This document shows positions 1 through 6,507 of a DNA stretch of 10,495 nt, in pieces. The position numbers and the translations under genes are program-made. Below the pieces are notes generated by a model, which worked only from the letters and a program-made list of their open reading frames with translations, had not been told where the DNA came from and searched no databases. Numbering within the stretch: the stretch's first letter is position 1; each line of letters starts with the position of its first letter. The stretch is from DATFQI01 sp035264365 (lineage in GTDB: Bacteria; Actinomycetota; Thermoleophilia; Solirubrobacterales; Solirubrobacteraceae). The stretch is taken from assembly GCA_035264365.1 (NCBI GenBank), contig DATFQI010000019.1, forward strand, positions 1-10,495, given 5' to 3'.

Positions 1-2
1 TC

Positions 3-383
3 CTCGTGCTGCTGATGGGGCTCGGCAGCGTCGTCATGTGGCTCGGCGTGCCGCTCGGGCTGGTCTACGCGGCCTCGCGGCTGGCCGATACGAGCGCCCC
101 GACGCTCGGCCCGTACCTGCTCGTGTTCATCGGACTGCCGATCGGGATGGCCGTGATGGCCAAGCTGCTCGGCTACCTCGACCGCGTCCACCAGGCCTAC
201 ACGCGCACCGGCGACGACCGGCCGGTGCAGGCGCCGTGGATGCGCTCGATGCGCGGCGAGCGGGGGTCGACGCGCAAGCGCGGCGTGCTGGACACGGTGA
301 TGATCGTGTCGGTGGGGCTGGCTGTCGTTGGGTTCGGGGTGTGGTTCTTTGGGTTTGCCGGGTCTTCGTTGCCTGGGTCCTGA
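3..383 (+). CDS. Small three-helix membrane protein, 5' end probably outside window
   Basis: The reading frame is open to the left edge, so the gene may begin upstream; GTG at 6 and ATG at 15 are the possible starts inside the window. Counting from the GTG, about 125 residues are visible. Three hydrophobic segments can be seen, near residues 1-22, 37-57 and 97-119. Between the second and third is a polar, arginine-rich cytoplasmic-type loop (about 60-95) containing the cluster RSMRGERGSTRKR. No catalytic motif is visible and I do not recognise the family; it is best called a hypothetical integral membrane protein. The last 25 codons are unusually rich in G and T, unlike the C-rich codon use of the other genes, and this composition continues past the stop. 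The next gene, ruvC, begins about 370 bases downstream, so the two are probably not tightly coupled. Confidence 0.65.
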   Translation, partial: LVLLMGLGSVVMWLGVPLGLVYAASRLADTSAPTLGPYLLVFIGLPIGMAVMAKLLGYLDRVHQAYTRTGDDRPVQAPWMRSMRGERGSTRKRGVLDTVMIVSVGLAVVGFGVWFFGFAGSSLPGS

Positions 384-509
384 TACGCCGTGCTTGCTGG
401 CGCCGGTGGCGTTCTCTGGGGTGCGGTGCGCCGGAACGGCATTGCTTGTAGGGGAGGGGGGTCTGTGGGCGGCCTGCTCCTAGGGGTCCTGTGGGCGCGC
501 CGGCCGGAT

Positions 510-554
510 CGACTGTACGGAAGGTTCCGGTAGCCCGGACTTTCCGTACAGTCG
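510..554. repeat. Palindrome 1 of a 60-bp-period array
   Basis: A 45-base inverted repeat with 21-nt arms (510-530 and 534-554) around a 3-nt loop, TAG. The outer 13 pairs are perfect: CGACTGTACGGAA at 510-522 against TTCCGTACAGTCG at 542-554. Inside are two G:T-type wobbles (523:541 and 526:538) and one C:C mismatch (528:536). No T-tract follows, so it is not a classical intrinsic terminator. It shares 27 of 45 positions with the next palindrome when aligned without gaps. Confidence 0.9.
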
Positions 555-569
555 CTGCAGTTCGGGAAT

Positions 570-614
570 CGAGTGGAGGGAAACCGTCGGTCACCGACGC
601 TTTCGCTCCACTCG
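570..614. repeat. Palindrome 2 of a 60-bp-period array
   Basis: A 45-base inverted repeat with the same architecture as the one 60 bases upstream: 21-nt arms (570-590 and 594-614) and a 3-nt loop, TCA. Nineteen of 21 positions pair; the exceptions are G:G at 579:605 and C:C at 584:600, flanking a paired GAAA/TTTC block. Relative to palindrome 1 it differs at arm positions 4, 7, 9, 16, 17 and 18 on both arms, with pairing kept or improved each time. Confidence 0.9.
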
Positions 615-629
615 TTCCGGGCCCGGAGC

Positions 630-674
630 GCAATGGAGGGAAACCGTCCCCGCCGGCCGCTTCACCTCCCCTAC
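630..674. repeat. Palindrome 3, degenerate copy of palindrome 2
   Basis: This stretch lies exactly 60 bases after palindrome 2 and repeats 15 of its bases exactly (TGGAGGGAAACCGTC at 574 and at 634). Its right arm matches that of palindrome 2 at 11 of 16 positions in 654-669. Folded in the same register, only about 13 of 21 arm positions still pair; the C:C mismatch at arm position 15 is shared with palindrome 2. It reads as a decayed copy. The spacer before it (615-629) contains a perfect 10-base palindrome, CCGGGCCCGG, at 617-626. Confidence 0.7.
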
Positions 675-732
675 CCGGCGCAGTTGAAGTTCGTCCCGGC
701 ACGGCGCAAGGGAAGGCGTCCGGGGCGCCGCG

Positions 733-738
733 CAGAAT
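733..738 (+). promoter_or_regulatory. Possible -10 element for ruvC
   Basis: CAGAAT matches the TATAAT consensus at four of six positions and lies 13 bases before the preferred ruvC start (752), or 7 before the alternative GTG at 746. No good -35 was found at the expected distance. If used, the transcript would have almost no leader, which fits the missing Shine-Dalgarno sequence. This is a weak call. Confidence 0.25.
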
Positions 739-751
739 CCCCGTCGTGCAC

Positions 752-1279
752 GTGATCGTCCTCGGCATCGATCCTGGCGTGGCCAATACGGGCTACGGCG
801 TCGTCGCGCACCACCGCGGGCGGTTGGTCGCGCTCGACGGTGGGGTGATCGAGACGGCCGCAGGCCAGGATGCCGGCGCCCGGCTGGCGCGCATCCACGA
901 GCGCGTCGGCGCGCTGATGGACGAGTACGCGCCGGATGCGGTCGCGGTCGAGGACCTCTACTTCGGCGAGAACGCGCGCTCGGCGTTCGCCGTCGGGCAG
1001 GCTCGCGGGGTCGTGATCCTCGCCGCCGGCCAGCGCGGCGTGCGCACCTCGTCCTACACGCCGCAGCAGGTCAAGGCCGCGGTCTGCGGCTCCGGGCGTG
1101 CGGCCAAGGACCAGGTGCAGCGGATGGTCCAGACGCTGCTGATGCTGCAGGAGCTGCCGCGGCCCGACCACGCGGCCGACGCGCTGGCGGTCGCGATCTG
1201 CCATGCCAACGGCGCGCCGATGGCGGCCGCCCTGGACGCGGTCGCGCCGGTGGGCGCGCACCAGGCGGCCGCCTCATGA
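752..1279 (+). CDS. ruvC: Holliday junction resolvase RuvC
   Basis: RuvC is the endonuclease that cuts Holliday junctions symmetrically during recombinational repair, working with RuvA and RuvB. The 175-residue product has the RNase H-like fold signature. The four expected metal-binding acidic/histidine residues can be assigned: D7 in LGIDPG, E67 in AVEDLYF, and H140 and D143 in RPDHAADALA. The VGQARG segment (81-86) is also typical. GTG at 752 is chosen because it places LGIDPG at the usual distance from the N-terminus and gives the usual family length of about 175 residues. GTG at 746 would add two residues and is the alternative. There is no clear Shine-Dalgarno sequence for either. The stop overlaps the ruvA start (ATGA, 1276-1279), indicating translational coupling. 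The residues after about 155 form an alanine-rich tail of no obvious function. Confidence 0.95.
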   Translation: MIVLGIDPGVANTGYGVVAHHRGRLVALDGGVIETAAGQDAGARLARIHERVGALMDEYAPDAVAVEDLYFGENARSAFAVGQARGVVILAAGQRGVRTSSYTPQQVKAAVCGSGRAAKDQVQRMVQTLLMLQELPRPDHAADALAVAICHANGAPMAAALDAVAPVGAHQAAAS

Positions 1280-1854
1280 TCGCGCTCGTCTCCGGCGAGG
1301 TCGCGGTCCGCCGCGCCGACCACGTCGTGATCGCCTGCGGCGGCGTCGGCTACCGCCTCAACGTCTCGGCCGAGACCCTGCGCCACGTGCCGCGGGTGGG
1401 GGAGAAGGCGACGCTGACGACCCACCTGATCGTGCGCGACGACGCGCTGCTGCTCTACGGCTTCGCCACGGAGGAGGAGCGCGACCTGTTCCTGCTGCTG
1501 CTCGGCGTGCAGTCGGTCGGGCCGAAGATGGCCCTGGCCGTGCTCTCCGGCGGCCCGCCGCGCGAGCTGCTGGGCGCCGTGGCGGGCGGCGACACCGCGC
1601 GGCTGCAGGCCGTGCCGGGGATCGGCAAGCGCACGGCCGAGCGGATCGTGGTCGAGCTGCGCGAGAAGGTCGGCATGCCCGACGCCGAGGACCCGATCGT
1701 GATCACCCGCGGCGAGGACCCGCGGTCGCTCGCCCGCGAGGCGCTGCTGGGGCTCGGCTACACGCCCGCCGAGACCGACGGCCTGCTGCGCGAGGTCGAG
1801 GGCGACACGCCCGAGGACCTGATCGCCGCGGCGCTCCGCGAGGCCCGCCGGTGA
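1276..1854 (+). CDS. ruvA: Holliday junction DNA helicase subunit RuvA
   Basis: RuvA binds the four-way junction as a tetramer and loads the RuvB motor for branch migration. The 192-residue length is normal for the family. The N-terminal OB-fold domain covers about residues 1-62 and begins with the characteristic MIALVSGEV. Two helix-hairpin-helix DNA-binding motifs follow, around SVGPKMAL (80-87) and VPGIGKRTAERI (113-124). After an acidic linker (135-148) comes the C-terminal RuvB-binding domain (149-192), with LGLGYTPAE. The start overlaps the ruvC stop by ATGA, and an AGGCGG seven bases upstream could serve as a weak ribosome site. The last codons share a GTGA with a tiny downstream reading frame. 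No unusual substitutions were seen; identification is firm. Confidence 0.97.
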   Translation: MIALVSGEVAVRRADHVVIACGGVGYRLNVSAETLRHVPRVGEKATLTTHLIVRDDALLLYGFATEEERDLFLLLLGVQSVGPKMALAVLSGGPPRELLGAVAGGDTARLQAVPGIGKRTAERIVVELREKVGMPDAEDPIVITRGEDPRSLAREALLGLGYTPAETDGLLREVEGDTPEDLIAAALREARR

Positions 1855-1931
1855 ACGCCCGCGCCCTCCGCGGCCGGCGCCGCAAGCGCAGCGCCTGTGC
1901 CGCCCGCGCCCGGCACGGGAGCCGCCTGTGA
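1851..1931 (+). CDS. Possible 26-residue Arg-rich leader-type ORF bridging ruvA and ruvB
   Basis: The 73 bases between ruvA and ruvB contain one short frame that fits the gap exactly. Its GTG start overlaps the ruvA stop (GTGA, 1851-1854), and its TGA overlaps the ruvB start (GTGA, 1928-1931). The predicted 26-residue peptide has nine arginines, one lysine and one histidine, including the run RGRRRKR near residues 7-13. It resembles no family I know. All but one of its codons end in G or C, but in such a GC-rich genome that is weak evidence of coding. It may be a real micropeptide, a device that carries ribosomes from ruvA to ruvB, or chance. Confidence 0.25.
   Translation: MNARALRGRRRKRSACAARARHGSRL
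1917..1921 (+). promoter_or_regulatory. Shine-Dalgarno sequence of ruvB
   Basis: GGGAG lies six bases before the GTG at 1928. This supports that start over internal GTG codons and shows that ruvB can initiate on its own despite the overlap with the small upstream frame. Confidence 0.6.
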
Positions 1932-3001
1932 GCCCGGAGCCGATCCGCACGCCCGGCGTGTTCGCGGTCGACCCGGCCGATGCGGCGCACGTGCGGCTGC
2001 AGAGCGCGCAGGTGCGCCCGGACGACGACCCCGAGGCCTCCCTCCGCCCGCGCCGGCTCGACGAGTTCATCGGCCAGGAGGCGCTGCGCGAGCAGCTCGG
2101 CGTCTCGATCCAGGCCGCCGCCAAGCGCGGCGAGGCGCTCGACCACGTGCTGCTCGCCGGCCCGCCCGGGCTCGGCAAGACCTCGCTGGCCCAGATCGTG
2201 GCCGCCGAGCTCGACGTGCCGTTCGTGCAGACCGCCGGTCCCGCGCTCGAGCGCAAGGCCGACATCGCCGCGTTCCTGACCGCGCTCGAGCCGCGCACGG
2301 TGTTCTTCGTCGACGAGATCCACCGGCTGCCGCGCGCGGTCGAGGAGACCTTCTATCCGGCGATGGAGGACCGCCAGCTGCCGATCACGGTCGGCGCCGG
2401 CGCGGGTGCGCGGGTGGTCACGCTCGACCTGCCGCCGTTCACGCTCGTCGGCGCGACCACGCGCTCGGGCCTGCTGACGACCCCGTTGCGCGACCGCTTC
2501 GGCATCCAGCACCGGCTCGACCACTACGCCCCCGGCGACCTCGCGCGGATCGTCGCCCGCAGCGCGCGCGTGCTGGAGATCGAGATCGAGCCCGCCGGCG
2601 CGAGGGCGATCGCCGAGCGCGCGCGCGGCACCCCGCGCGTGGCCAACCGGCTGCTCAAGCGCGTGCGCGACTACGCGGAGGTCCGCAGCGGCGGCGTCAT
2701 CGGCGTCGAGGAGGCGGCGAGCGCCCTGGACCTGCTGGAGGTCGACGAGGAGGGCCTGGACCGCCTGGACCGCGAGATCCTCGGCGTGATCTGCCGCCAG
2801 TTCGGCGGCGGCCCGGTCGGGCTCTCGACGCTCGCCGTGGCCGTCCACGAGGAGCCGGACACGATCGAGGACGTCTACGAGCCCTACCTGCTCCAGCGCG
2901 GCTTCCTCCTGCGCACCCCGCGCGGCCGCTGCGCGACTCCGCACGCCTTCCGGCACCTCGGGCTGCGCCCGCCCGAGGAAGCGCCGCAGCTGTTCGGCTG
3001 A
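1928..3001 (+). CDS. ruvB: Holliday junction branch-migration ATPase RuvB
   Basis: RuvB is the hexameric AAA+ motor that pumps DNA through the RuvA-junction complex. The 357-residue product shows Walker A GPPGLGKT (78-85), Walker B with VDEIH (128-132), the sensor-1 region GATTRS (175-180), the arginine-finger region PLRDRFG (186-192, probably R190) and the sensor-2 motif GTPRVANR (234-241). The C-terminal winged-helix DNA-binding domain covers about 270-345, with GGGPVGLSTLA and EPYLLQRGFLLRTPRGR. The first 36 residues or so, before the conserved LRPRRLDEFIGQ, are a polar N-terminal extension that varies in the family. A Shine-Dalgarno sequence supports the GTG start. It follows ruvA after 73 bases and completes the ruvCAB set; the next gene starts 42 bases later with its own putative promoter. 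Confidence 0.98.
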   Translation: MSPEPIRTPGVFAVDPADAAHVRLQSAQVRPDDDPEASLRPRRLDEFIGQEALREQLGVSIQAAAKRGEALDHVLLAGPPGLGKTSLAQIVAAELDVPFVQTAGPALERKADIAAFLTALEPRTVFFVDEIHRLPRAVEETFYPAMEDRQLPITVGAGAGARVVTLDLPPFTLVGATTRSGLLTTPLRDRFGIQHRLDHYAPGDLARIVARSARVLEIEIEPAGARAIAERARGTPRVANRLLKRVRDYAEVRSGGVIGVEEAASALDLLEVDEEGLDRLDREILGVICRQFGGGPVGLSTLAVAVHEEPDTIEDVYEPYLLQRGFLLRTPRGRCATPHAFRHLGLRPPEEAPQLFG

Positions 3002-3029
3002 CCGCACCAGAAGCCGCCGCCCCGCGCGC

Positions 3030-3035
3030 GATACT
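3030..3035 (+). promoter_or_regulatory. Putative -10 element of the LuxR-type regulator gene
   Basis: GATACT matches TATAAT at four of six positions and ends eight bases before the GTG start at 3044, so the transcript would begin at or next to the start codon. No convincing -35 is present. It lies in the loop of a short inverted repeat, CCGCCC (3017-3022) and GGGCGG (3036-3041), which could be an operator but may be chance in GC-rich DNA. Confidence 0.4.
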
Positions 3036-3043
3036 GGGCGGTC

Positions 3044-6013
3044 GTGGCCACGCGCGTCACCAGCACCCGGCTGATCGGCCGCACGGGCGAGCTCGCGGAG
3101 CTCGAGGCGGCCTTCGCGGCAGCCTCCGACGGGCACCCCTCGATCGCCTTCGTGGCGGGGGAGTCCGGCGTGGGCAAGTCGCGGCTCGTCTCCGAGCTGT
3201 CGGCGCGCGCCAAGGAGCGCGGGGCGCGCACGCTCTGCGGCGAGTGCGTCGAGCTGGGGGAGGGCGAGCTGCCCTACGCGCCGCTGGTCGCCGCCCTGCG
3301 CCCGCTCTCGCGCGACGGCGACCCGGTGCTCGACGAGGTCGGCGACGCCGCCCGCGCCGAGCTGGCCACGCTGCTGCCCGAGCTCGGCACGCGCGGGAGC
3401 AACGGCAGGGCCGACGAGGGCGCCGGCGTCGCCCAGCGGCGCCTGTTCGAGGCCCTGCTCGCCCTGCTCGAGCGGCTCGGCCGCGAGGACCCCGTCCTGC
3501 TGCTGCTCGAGGACATCCACTGGGCCGACAGCTCCACCCGCTCGTTCCTGGCCTTCATCGCCCGCGCGATGAGCACCGAGCGCGTGCTCGCCGTCTGCAC
3601 CTACCGCTCCGACGAGCTGCACCGCCGCCACCCGCTGCGGCCGCTGCTGGCCGAGCTCGAGCGCGACCCCAACGCGCGCCGGATCGAGCTCGCCCGGCTC
3701 AGCCGCGCCGAGCTCTCCGAGCAGCTCGCCGACATCCTCGACGCGCCGCCCAAGCACGAGCTGGTCGAGCGCCTGTACGGCCGCAGCGAGGGCAACCCGC
3801 TGTTCGCCGAGGAGCTGCTGGCGGCCGGCGGCGACGGCCGCGGCGCGCTCCCGCCGACCCTGCGCGACGCGCTGATGGTGCGCACGGAGCGCTTGCCCGA
3901 GGCCGCCCAGGAGGTCCTGCGCGTGCTCGCGGTCGCCCAGCGCGCCGACCACGCGCTGCTCGCCGACGCCAGCGGGCTGGACGCCGCGGAGCTGCGGATC
4001 GCGCTGCGTGAGGCCGCCGCGAGCCACCTGATCGTCGCCAACGCCGACGGCAGGTACCGCTTCCGCCACGCGCTACTGCGCGAGGTGGTCCACGACGACC
4101 TGCTGCCCGGCGAGCACGCCGAGCTGCACCTCGCGCTCGCCCGCGCACTCGAGCGCCGCGCGGTCGCGGGCGCCGAGGACGTCTGGATCACGGCCGGGAT
4201 GGCGCACCACTTCCGCTCGGCGGGCGACCAGCCGGCCGCGCTGAAGGCCAGCGTGCAGGCCGCGGCGGCCTCCTCGCGGGTGCACGCCCACGGCGAGGCC
4301 GCCGGCCTGCTGGAGCGCGCGCTGGAGATCTGGGAGCGCGTGCCCGACGCCGAGGCGCTCGCGGGCGCCTCGCACGCCGACGTCCTCGTCCGCGCCGCCG
4401 CCGCGCACCGCTCCAATGTCGACGACCACCGGCGCGCGGAGCTGCTGCGCCTGGCGGTGAGCGAGCTCGAGCAGGACGGCGAGCCGCACCGGCTCGCCGA
4501 GGTGCTCGGCGAGCTGGCGAGCGCCCTGTGGTCCCTCGGCCGCGGCGAGGAGAGCCGCGCCACCCTGCGGCGGGCGCTCGAGCTGCTGCCCGAGGGCGAC
4601 CGAAGCGCCGAGCGCGCGGAGCTGCTCAGCCGCCGCGTCGCGTTCCTGATGCTGCAGGGCCGCTACCTCGAGGTGCGCGACCAGGCCCAGGAGGCGCTCG
4701 AGGCCGCCCGCGCGGTCGGCGCCGACGACATCTGCGCGCCGATCCTCAATCGGCTGGGGGTCGCGCTGTTCGCGATCGGCGACCACGAGGGCGGCGCCGC
4801 CGCCTTCGACGAGGCGGTCCGCGTCGCGGAGGTCACCGGCCAGGCGATCGACAAGGCGTTCGTGGAGGCCAACCGCGCCGACGCGCTGCACCGCGTGGGG
4901 CGAAGCCGCGAGGGCCTCGCCGCGGCGATCGCCGCCGAGGCGGACCTGCCGGCGGGCTCGCGCGCCGCGCGCTGGCTGGCGATGCAGCGGGCGGAGATCG
5001 AGTTCTCGCTCGGCGAGTGGGACGCCGCCGAGGCGCACCTCCCGCATCGTGGCCGCCTCACAGGCACGACGCTCGCCTACTTCAACCTCACGCGCGCGGC
5101 GCTGCTGCTCGGCCGCGGCGACACGCGCGCCGCCCGGCCGCTGCTGGAGGAGACCGCGCGGATCCTCGCGATGTCGCTCGAGCCGCAGTACCTGGCCGGC
5201 AGCGGCGCGCTGCGCGGCGAGCTGGCACGCCGCGAGGGCGACCTCGACGCGGCGCGCGCCATCGTCGAGGAGGCGATCGACCGGATCGAGTTCTGCAGCG
5301 AGGACGGCGAGCGGCTGGCCGAGGTCGCCTGCATGGGCGTGCGCGTCGATGCCGACGCCGCCGAGCGCGCCCGCGACCTCGGCGACGCGGAGGCCGAGCG
5401 CGGGGCCGTGCTGCGCGCCGAGATGATGCAGGCGCGCGTGCAGGCCGCCGCCGACGAGCTCGACCTGCCGGTGCCGTCCGCGCACGCGGCAAGCGCCGCG
5501 GCCGACGCCGCCCGCGCGGCGGGGGAGGCCGACCCGGCGCTCTACGCCGCGGCGGCCGAGGCCTGGACCGCGCTGGAGCGCCCGTACCCCGCCGCCTTCA
5601 TGCGCTTCACGGAGGCCGAGGCGCACCTGCGCGCCGGCGACCGCGAGGCCACGGTCACGGCCGCCCGCGAGGCGCACGCGGCCGCGGTCGCGCTCGGCTC
5701 GCGCTGGCTGGCCGACGAGGTCGAGGGCCTGGCGGCGCGCGCCCGCCTGCGGCTCGACGAGCAGCCCGCGGCGACCGACGGCGCGGGCGGCGAGGAGGAG
5801 GCCGCGTTCGGCCTCACGCCGCGCGAGCTGCAGGTGCTTGCGCTGCTGGCCGGGGGCGCCACGAACCGCGAGATCGGCGCCCAGCTGTACATGGCCGAGA
5901 AGACCGCCAGCGTGCACGTCTCGCGGATCCTGTCCAAGCTGGATGTCCGCAGCCGCACCGAGGCGGCCGCCGTGGCGCACCGGCACGGGCTCGAGACGCT
6001 GAACGGATCTTGA
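3044..6013 (+). CDS. Large ATP-binding LuxR-family transcriptional regulator (LAL/MalT-like layout)
   Basis: A 989-residue regulator with an N-terminal P-loop ATPase module and a C-terminal LuxR/GerE DNA-binding domain. It is the layout of the LAL family, whose members typically switch on target genes after ligand-dependent ATP binding. The N-terminus has LIGRTGEL (10-17), Walker A GESGVGKS (39-46) and a Walker B with LLLLEDIHWAD (about 152-161). The middle, roughly residues 370-900, is alanine-, glutamate- and leucine-rich helix, probably TPR-like repeats for ligand or partner binding. The helix-turn-helix occupies 922-989, starting FGLTPRELQVL, with NREIGAQLYMAEKTASVHVSRIL as the recognition core region. 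The GTG start is supported by the nearby LIGRTGEL motif, but there is no good Shine-Dalgarno sequence. The ligand and target genes cannot be read from the sequence; the adjacent PAS protein and secDF are candidates only by position. Confidence 0.92.
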   Translation: MATRVTSTRLIGRTGELAELEAAFAAASDGHPSIAFVAGESGVGKSRLVSELSARAKERGARTLCGECVELGEGELPYAPLVAALRPLSRDGDPVLDEVGDAARAELATLLPELGTRGSNGRADEGAGVAQRRLFEALLALLERLGREDPVLLLLEDIHWADSSTRSFLAFIARAMSTERVLAVCTYRSDELHRRHPLRPLLAELERDPNARRIELARLSRAELSEQLADILDAPPKHELVERLYGRSEGNPLFAEELLAAGGDGRGALPPTLRDALMVRTERLPEAAQEVLRVLAVAQRADHALLADASGLDAAELRIALREAAASHLIVANADGRYRFRHALLREVVHDDLLPGEHAELHLALARALERRAVAGAEDVWITAGMAHHFRSAGDQPAALKASVQAAAASSRVHAHGEAAGLLERALEIWERVPDAEALAGASHADVLVRAAAAHRSNVDDHRRAELLRLAVSELEQDGEPHRLAEVLGELASALWSLGRGEESRATLRRALELLPEGDRSAERAELLSRRVAFLMLQGRYLEVRDQAQEALEAARAVGADDICAPILNRLGVALFAIGDHEGGAAAFDEAVRVAEVTGQAIDKAFVEANRADALHRVGRSREGLAAAIAAEADLPAGSRAARWLAMQRAEIEFSLGEWDAAEAHLPHRGRLTGTTLAYFNLTRAALLLGRGDTRAARPLLEETARILAMSLEPQYLAGSGALRGELARREGDLDAARAIVEEAIDRIEFCSEDGERLAEVACMGVRVDADAAERARDLGDAEAERGAVLRAEMMQARVQAAADELDLPVPSAHAASAAADAARAAGEADPALYAAAAEAWTALERPYPAAFMRFTEAEAHLRAGDREATVTAAREAHAAAVALGSRWLADEVEGLAARARLRLDEQPAATDGAGGEEEAAFGLTPRELQVLALLAGGATNREIGAQLYMAEKTASVHVSRILSKLDVRSRTEAAAVAHRHGLETLNGS

Positions 6014-6023
6014 GGTCCCGGGC

Positions 6024-6029
6024 TACCCT
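6024..6029 (+). promoter_or_regulatory. Putative -10 element of the zinc ribbon-PAS gene
   Basis: TACCCT sits 11 bases before the ATG at 6041, inside the 27-base gap after the LuxR-type gene. The same hexamer occurs at nearly the same distance before secDF. No Shine-Dalgarno sequence is seen, and no clear -35 could be identified. A transcript from here would have a leader of only a few bases. Confidence 0.4.
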
Positions 6030-6040
6030 CACTCGTTGAG

Positions 6041-6490
6041 ATGGCGCACCTGTTCATCTGCCCCAACTGCGGCAACCGGACCTCGGCCCAGGACCGCCAG
6101 CAGGGCTTCCGCAATGTCCCGAAGGGCTGCAGCAAGTGCGGCTTCGGGTTCCTCTTCGAGCTGCTGGACGACTACTACCCGGCGCCCAACGCCGCGTTCT
6201 TCGTCTGCGACCAGGAGGGCCGCATCATCGGCTGCGGCCGCGGCTCGCGCGAGCTGACGGGCCTGTCGGACGAGAAGGTGATCGGCCGCCCGGTGCGCGA
6301 GGTGCTCGGCCTCGCCTTCGACGGCGGCGAGGACCACGTCGGCACGGTGCTCGAGTGGGGGGTGCGGCAGCTCGGCAAGCCGGTGACCGTCAACGCGGAG
6401 GGCGACCTACCGGCCAAGGCGGTTGCGGACCTGTTCCCGGCCTACGACGACGACGGCGGGCTGCTGCTCGTCCTGACACCGTCGCGGTAG
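6041..6490 (+). CDS. Small zinc ribbon-PAS domain protein
   Basis: A 149-residue, probably cytoplasmic protein with two modules. The N-terminal 40 residues contain CPNC (C7, C10) and CSKC (C30, C33), separated by 19 residues, as in a four-cysteine zinc ribbon. Residues about 50-148 look like a single PAS domain: AAFFVCDQEGRIIGCGRGSREL, then SDEKVIGRPVREVLGL, ending with the strand GLLLVLTP. Two further cysteines (C56 and C65) lie in the first PAS strands. There is no kinase, cyclase or DNA-binding output domain, so it probably acts by binding a partner or a small ligand; the function is unknown. It stands between a LuxR-type regulator and secDF, with its own -10-like sequence. The PAS assignment rests on pattern, not on a search, and the ribbon could bind iron or be structural. 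Confidence 0.8.
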   Translation: MAHLFICPNCGNRTSAQDRQQGFRNVPKGCSKCGFGFLFELLDDYYPAPNAAFFVCDQEGRIIGCGRGSRELTGLSDEKVIGRPVREVLGLAFDGGEDHVGTVLEWGVRQLGKPVTVNAEGDLPAKAVADLFPAYDDDGGLLLVLTPSR

Positions 6491-6507
6491 TCCGACCACT
6501 TCACGGA

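Larger units (their letters stand above)
384..751 (+). other. 368-base gene-free region carrying a palindrome array
   Basis: No convincing gene lies here. The first part (384-509) is G/T-rich and poor in A, with G runs at 451-454, 456-461, 467-469 and 483-486, and a 9-base direct repeat CTGTGGGCG at 463 and 489. The second part (510-674) is a periodic array of three palindromes, described separately. The last part (675-751) leads into ruvC and contains a weak -10-like CAGAAT at 733-738. An open frame from 491 runs into ruvC, but it translates the palindromes and has no family resemblance, so I treat it as non-coding. Confidence 0.7.

Noticed and set aside
510..614. Intrinsic transcription terminators
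   Set aside because: The hairpins are strong but are not followed by a T-run, and two or three in tandem at fixed spacing is not the usual terminator arrangement.
510..674. CRISPR array
   Set aside because: Only three units, the repeats are long perfect-type palindromes that differ from each other, the spacers are 15 nt, and no cas gene is nearby.
491..751. An 87-residue N-terminal extension of RuvC from GTG at 491
   Set aside because: It translates the palindrome array, resembles no RuvC sequence, and the conserved LGIDPG motif fits a start at 752 (or 746).
3017..3041. Inverted repeat CCGCCC/GGGCGG as an operator for the regulator gene
   Set aside because: Six-base GC arms are expected by chance in DNA of this composition; kept only as a remark under the promoter.
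1703..4069. A 788-residue antisense open frame across ruvB and the regulator gene
   Set aside because: It is a by-product of GC-rich codons on the other strand; the sense strand has unmistakable RuvB and LuxR-type motifs, and the antisense product is low-complexity.
4073..5986. A 637-residue antisense open frame opposite the regulator gene
   Set aside because: Low-complexity Ala/Arg/Leu/Gly sequence with no recognisable motif, opposite a well-supported gene.
6473..6478. CTGACA as the -35 element of the secDF promoter
   Set aside because: It lies 29 bases before the TACCCT hexamer, too far for a normal 16-18 base spacer.
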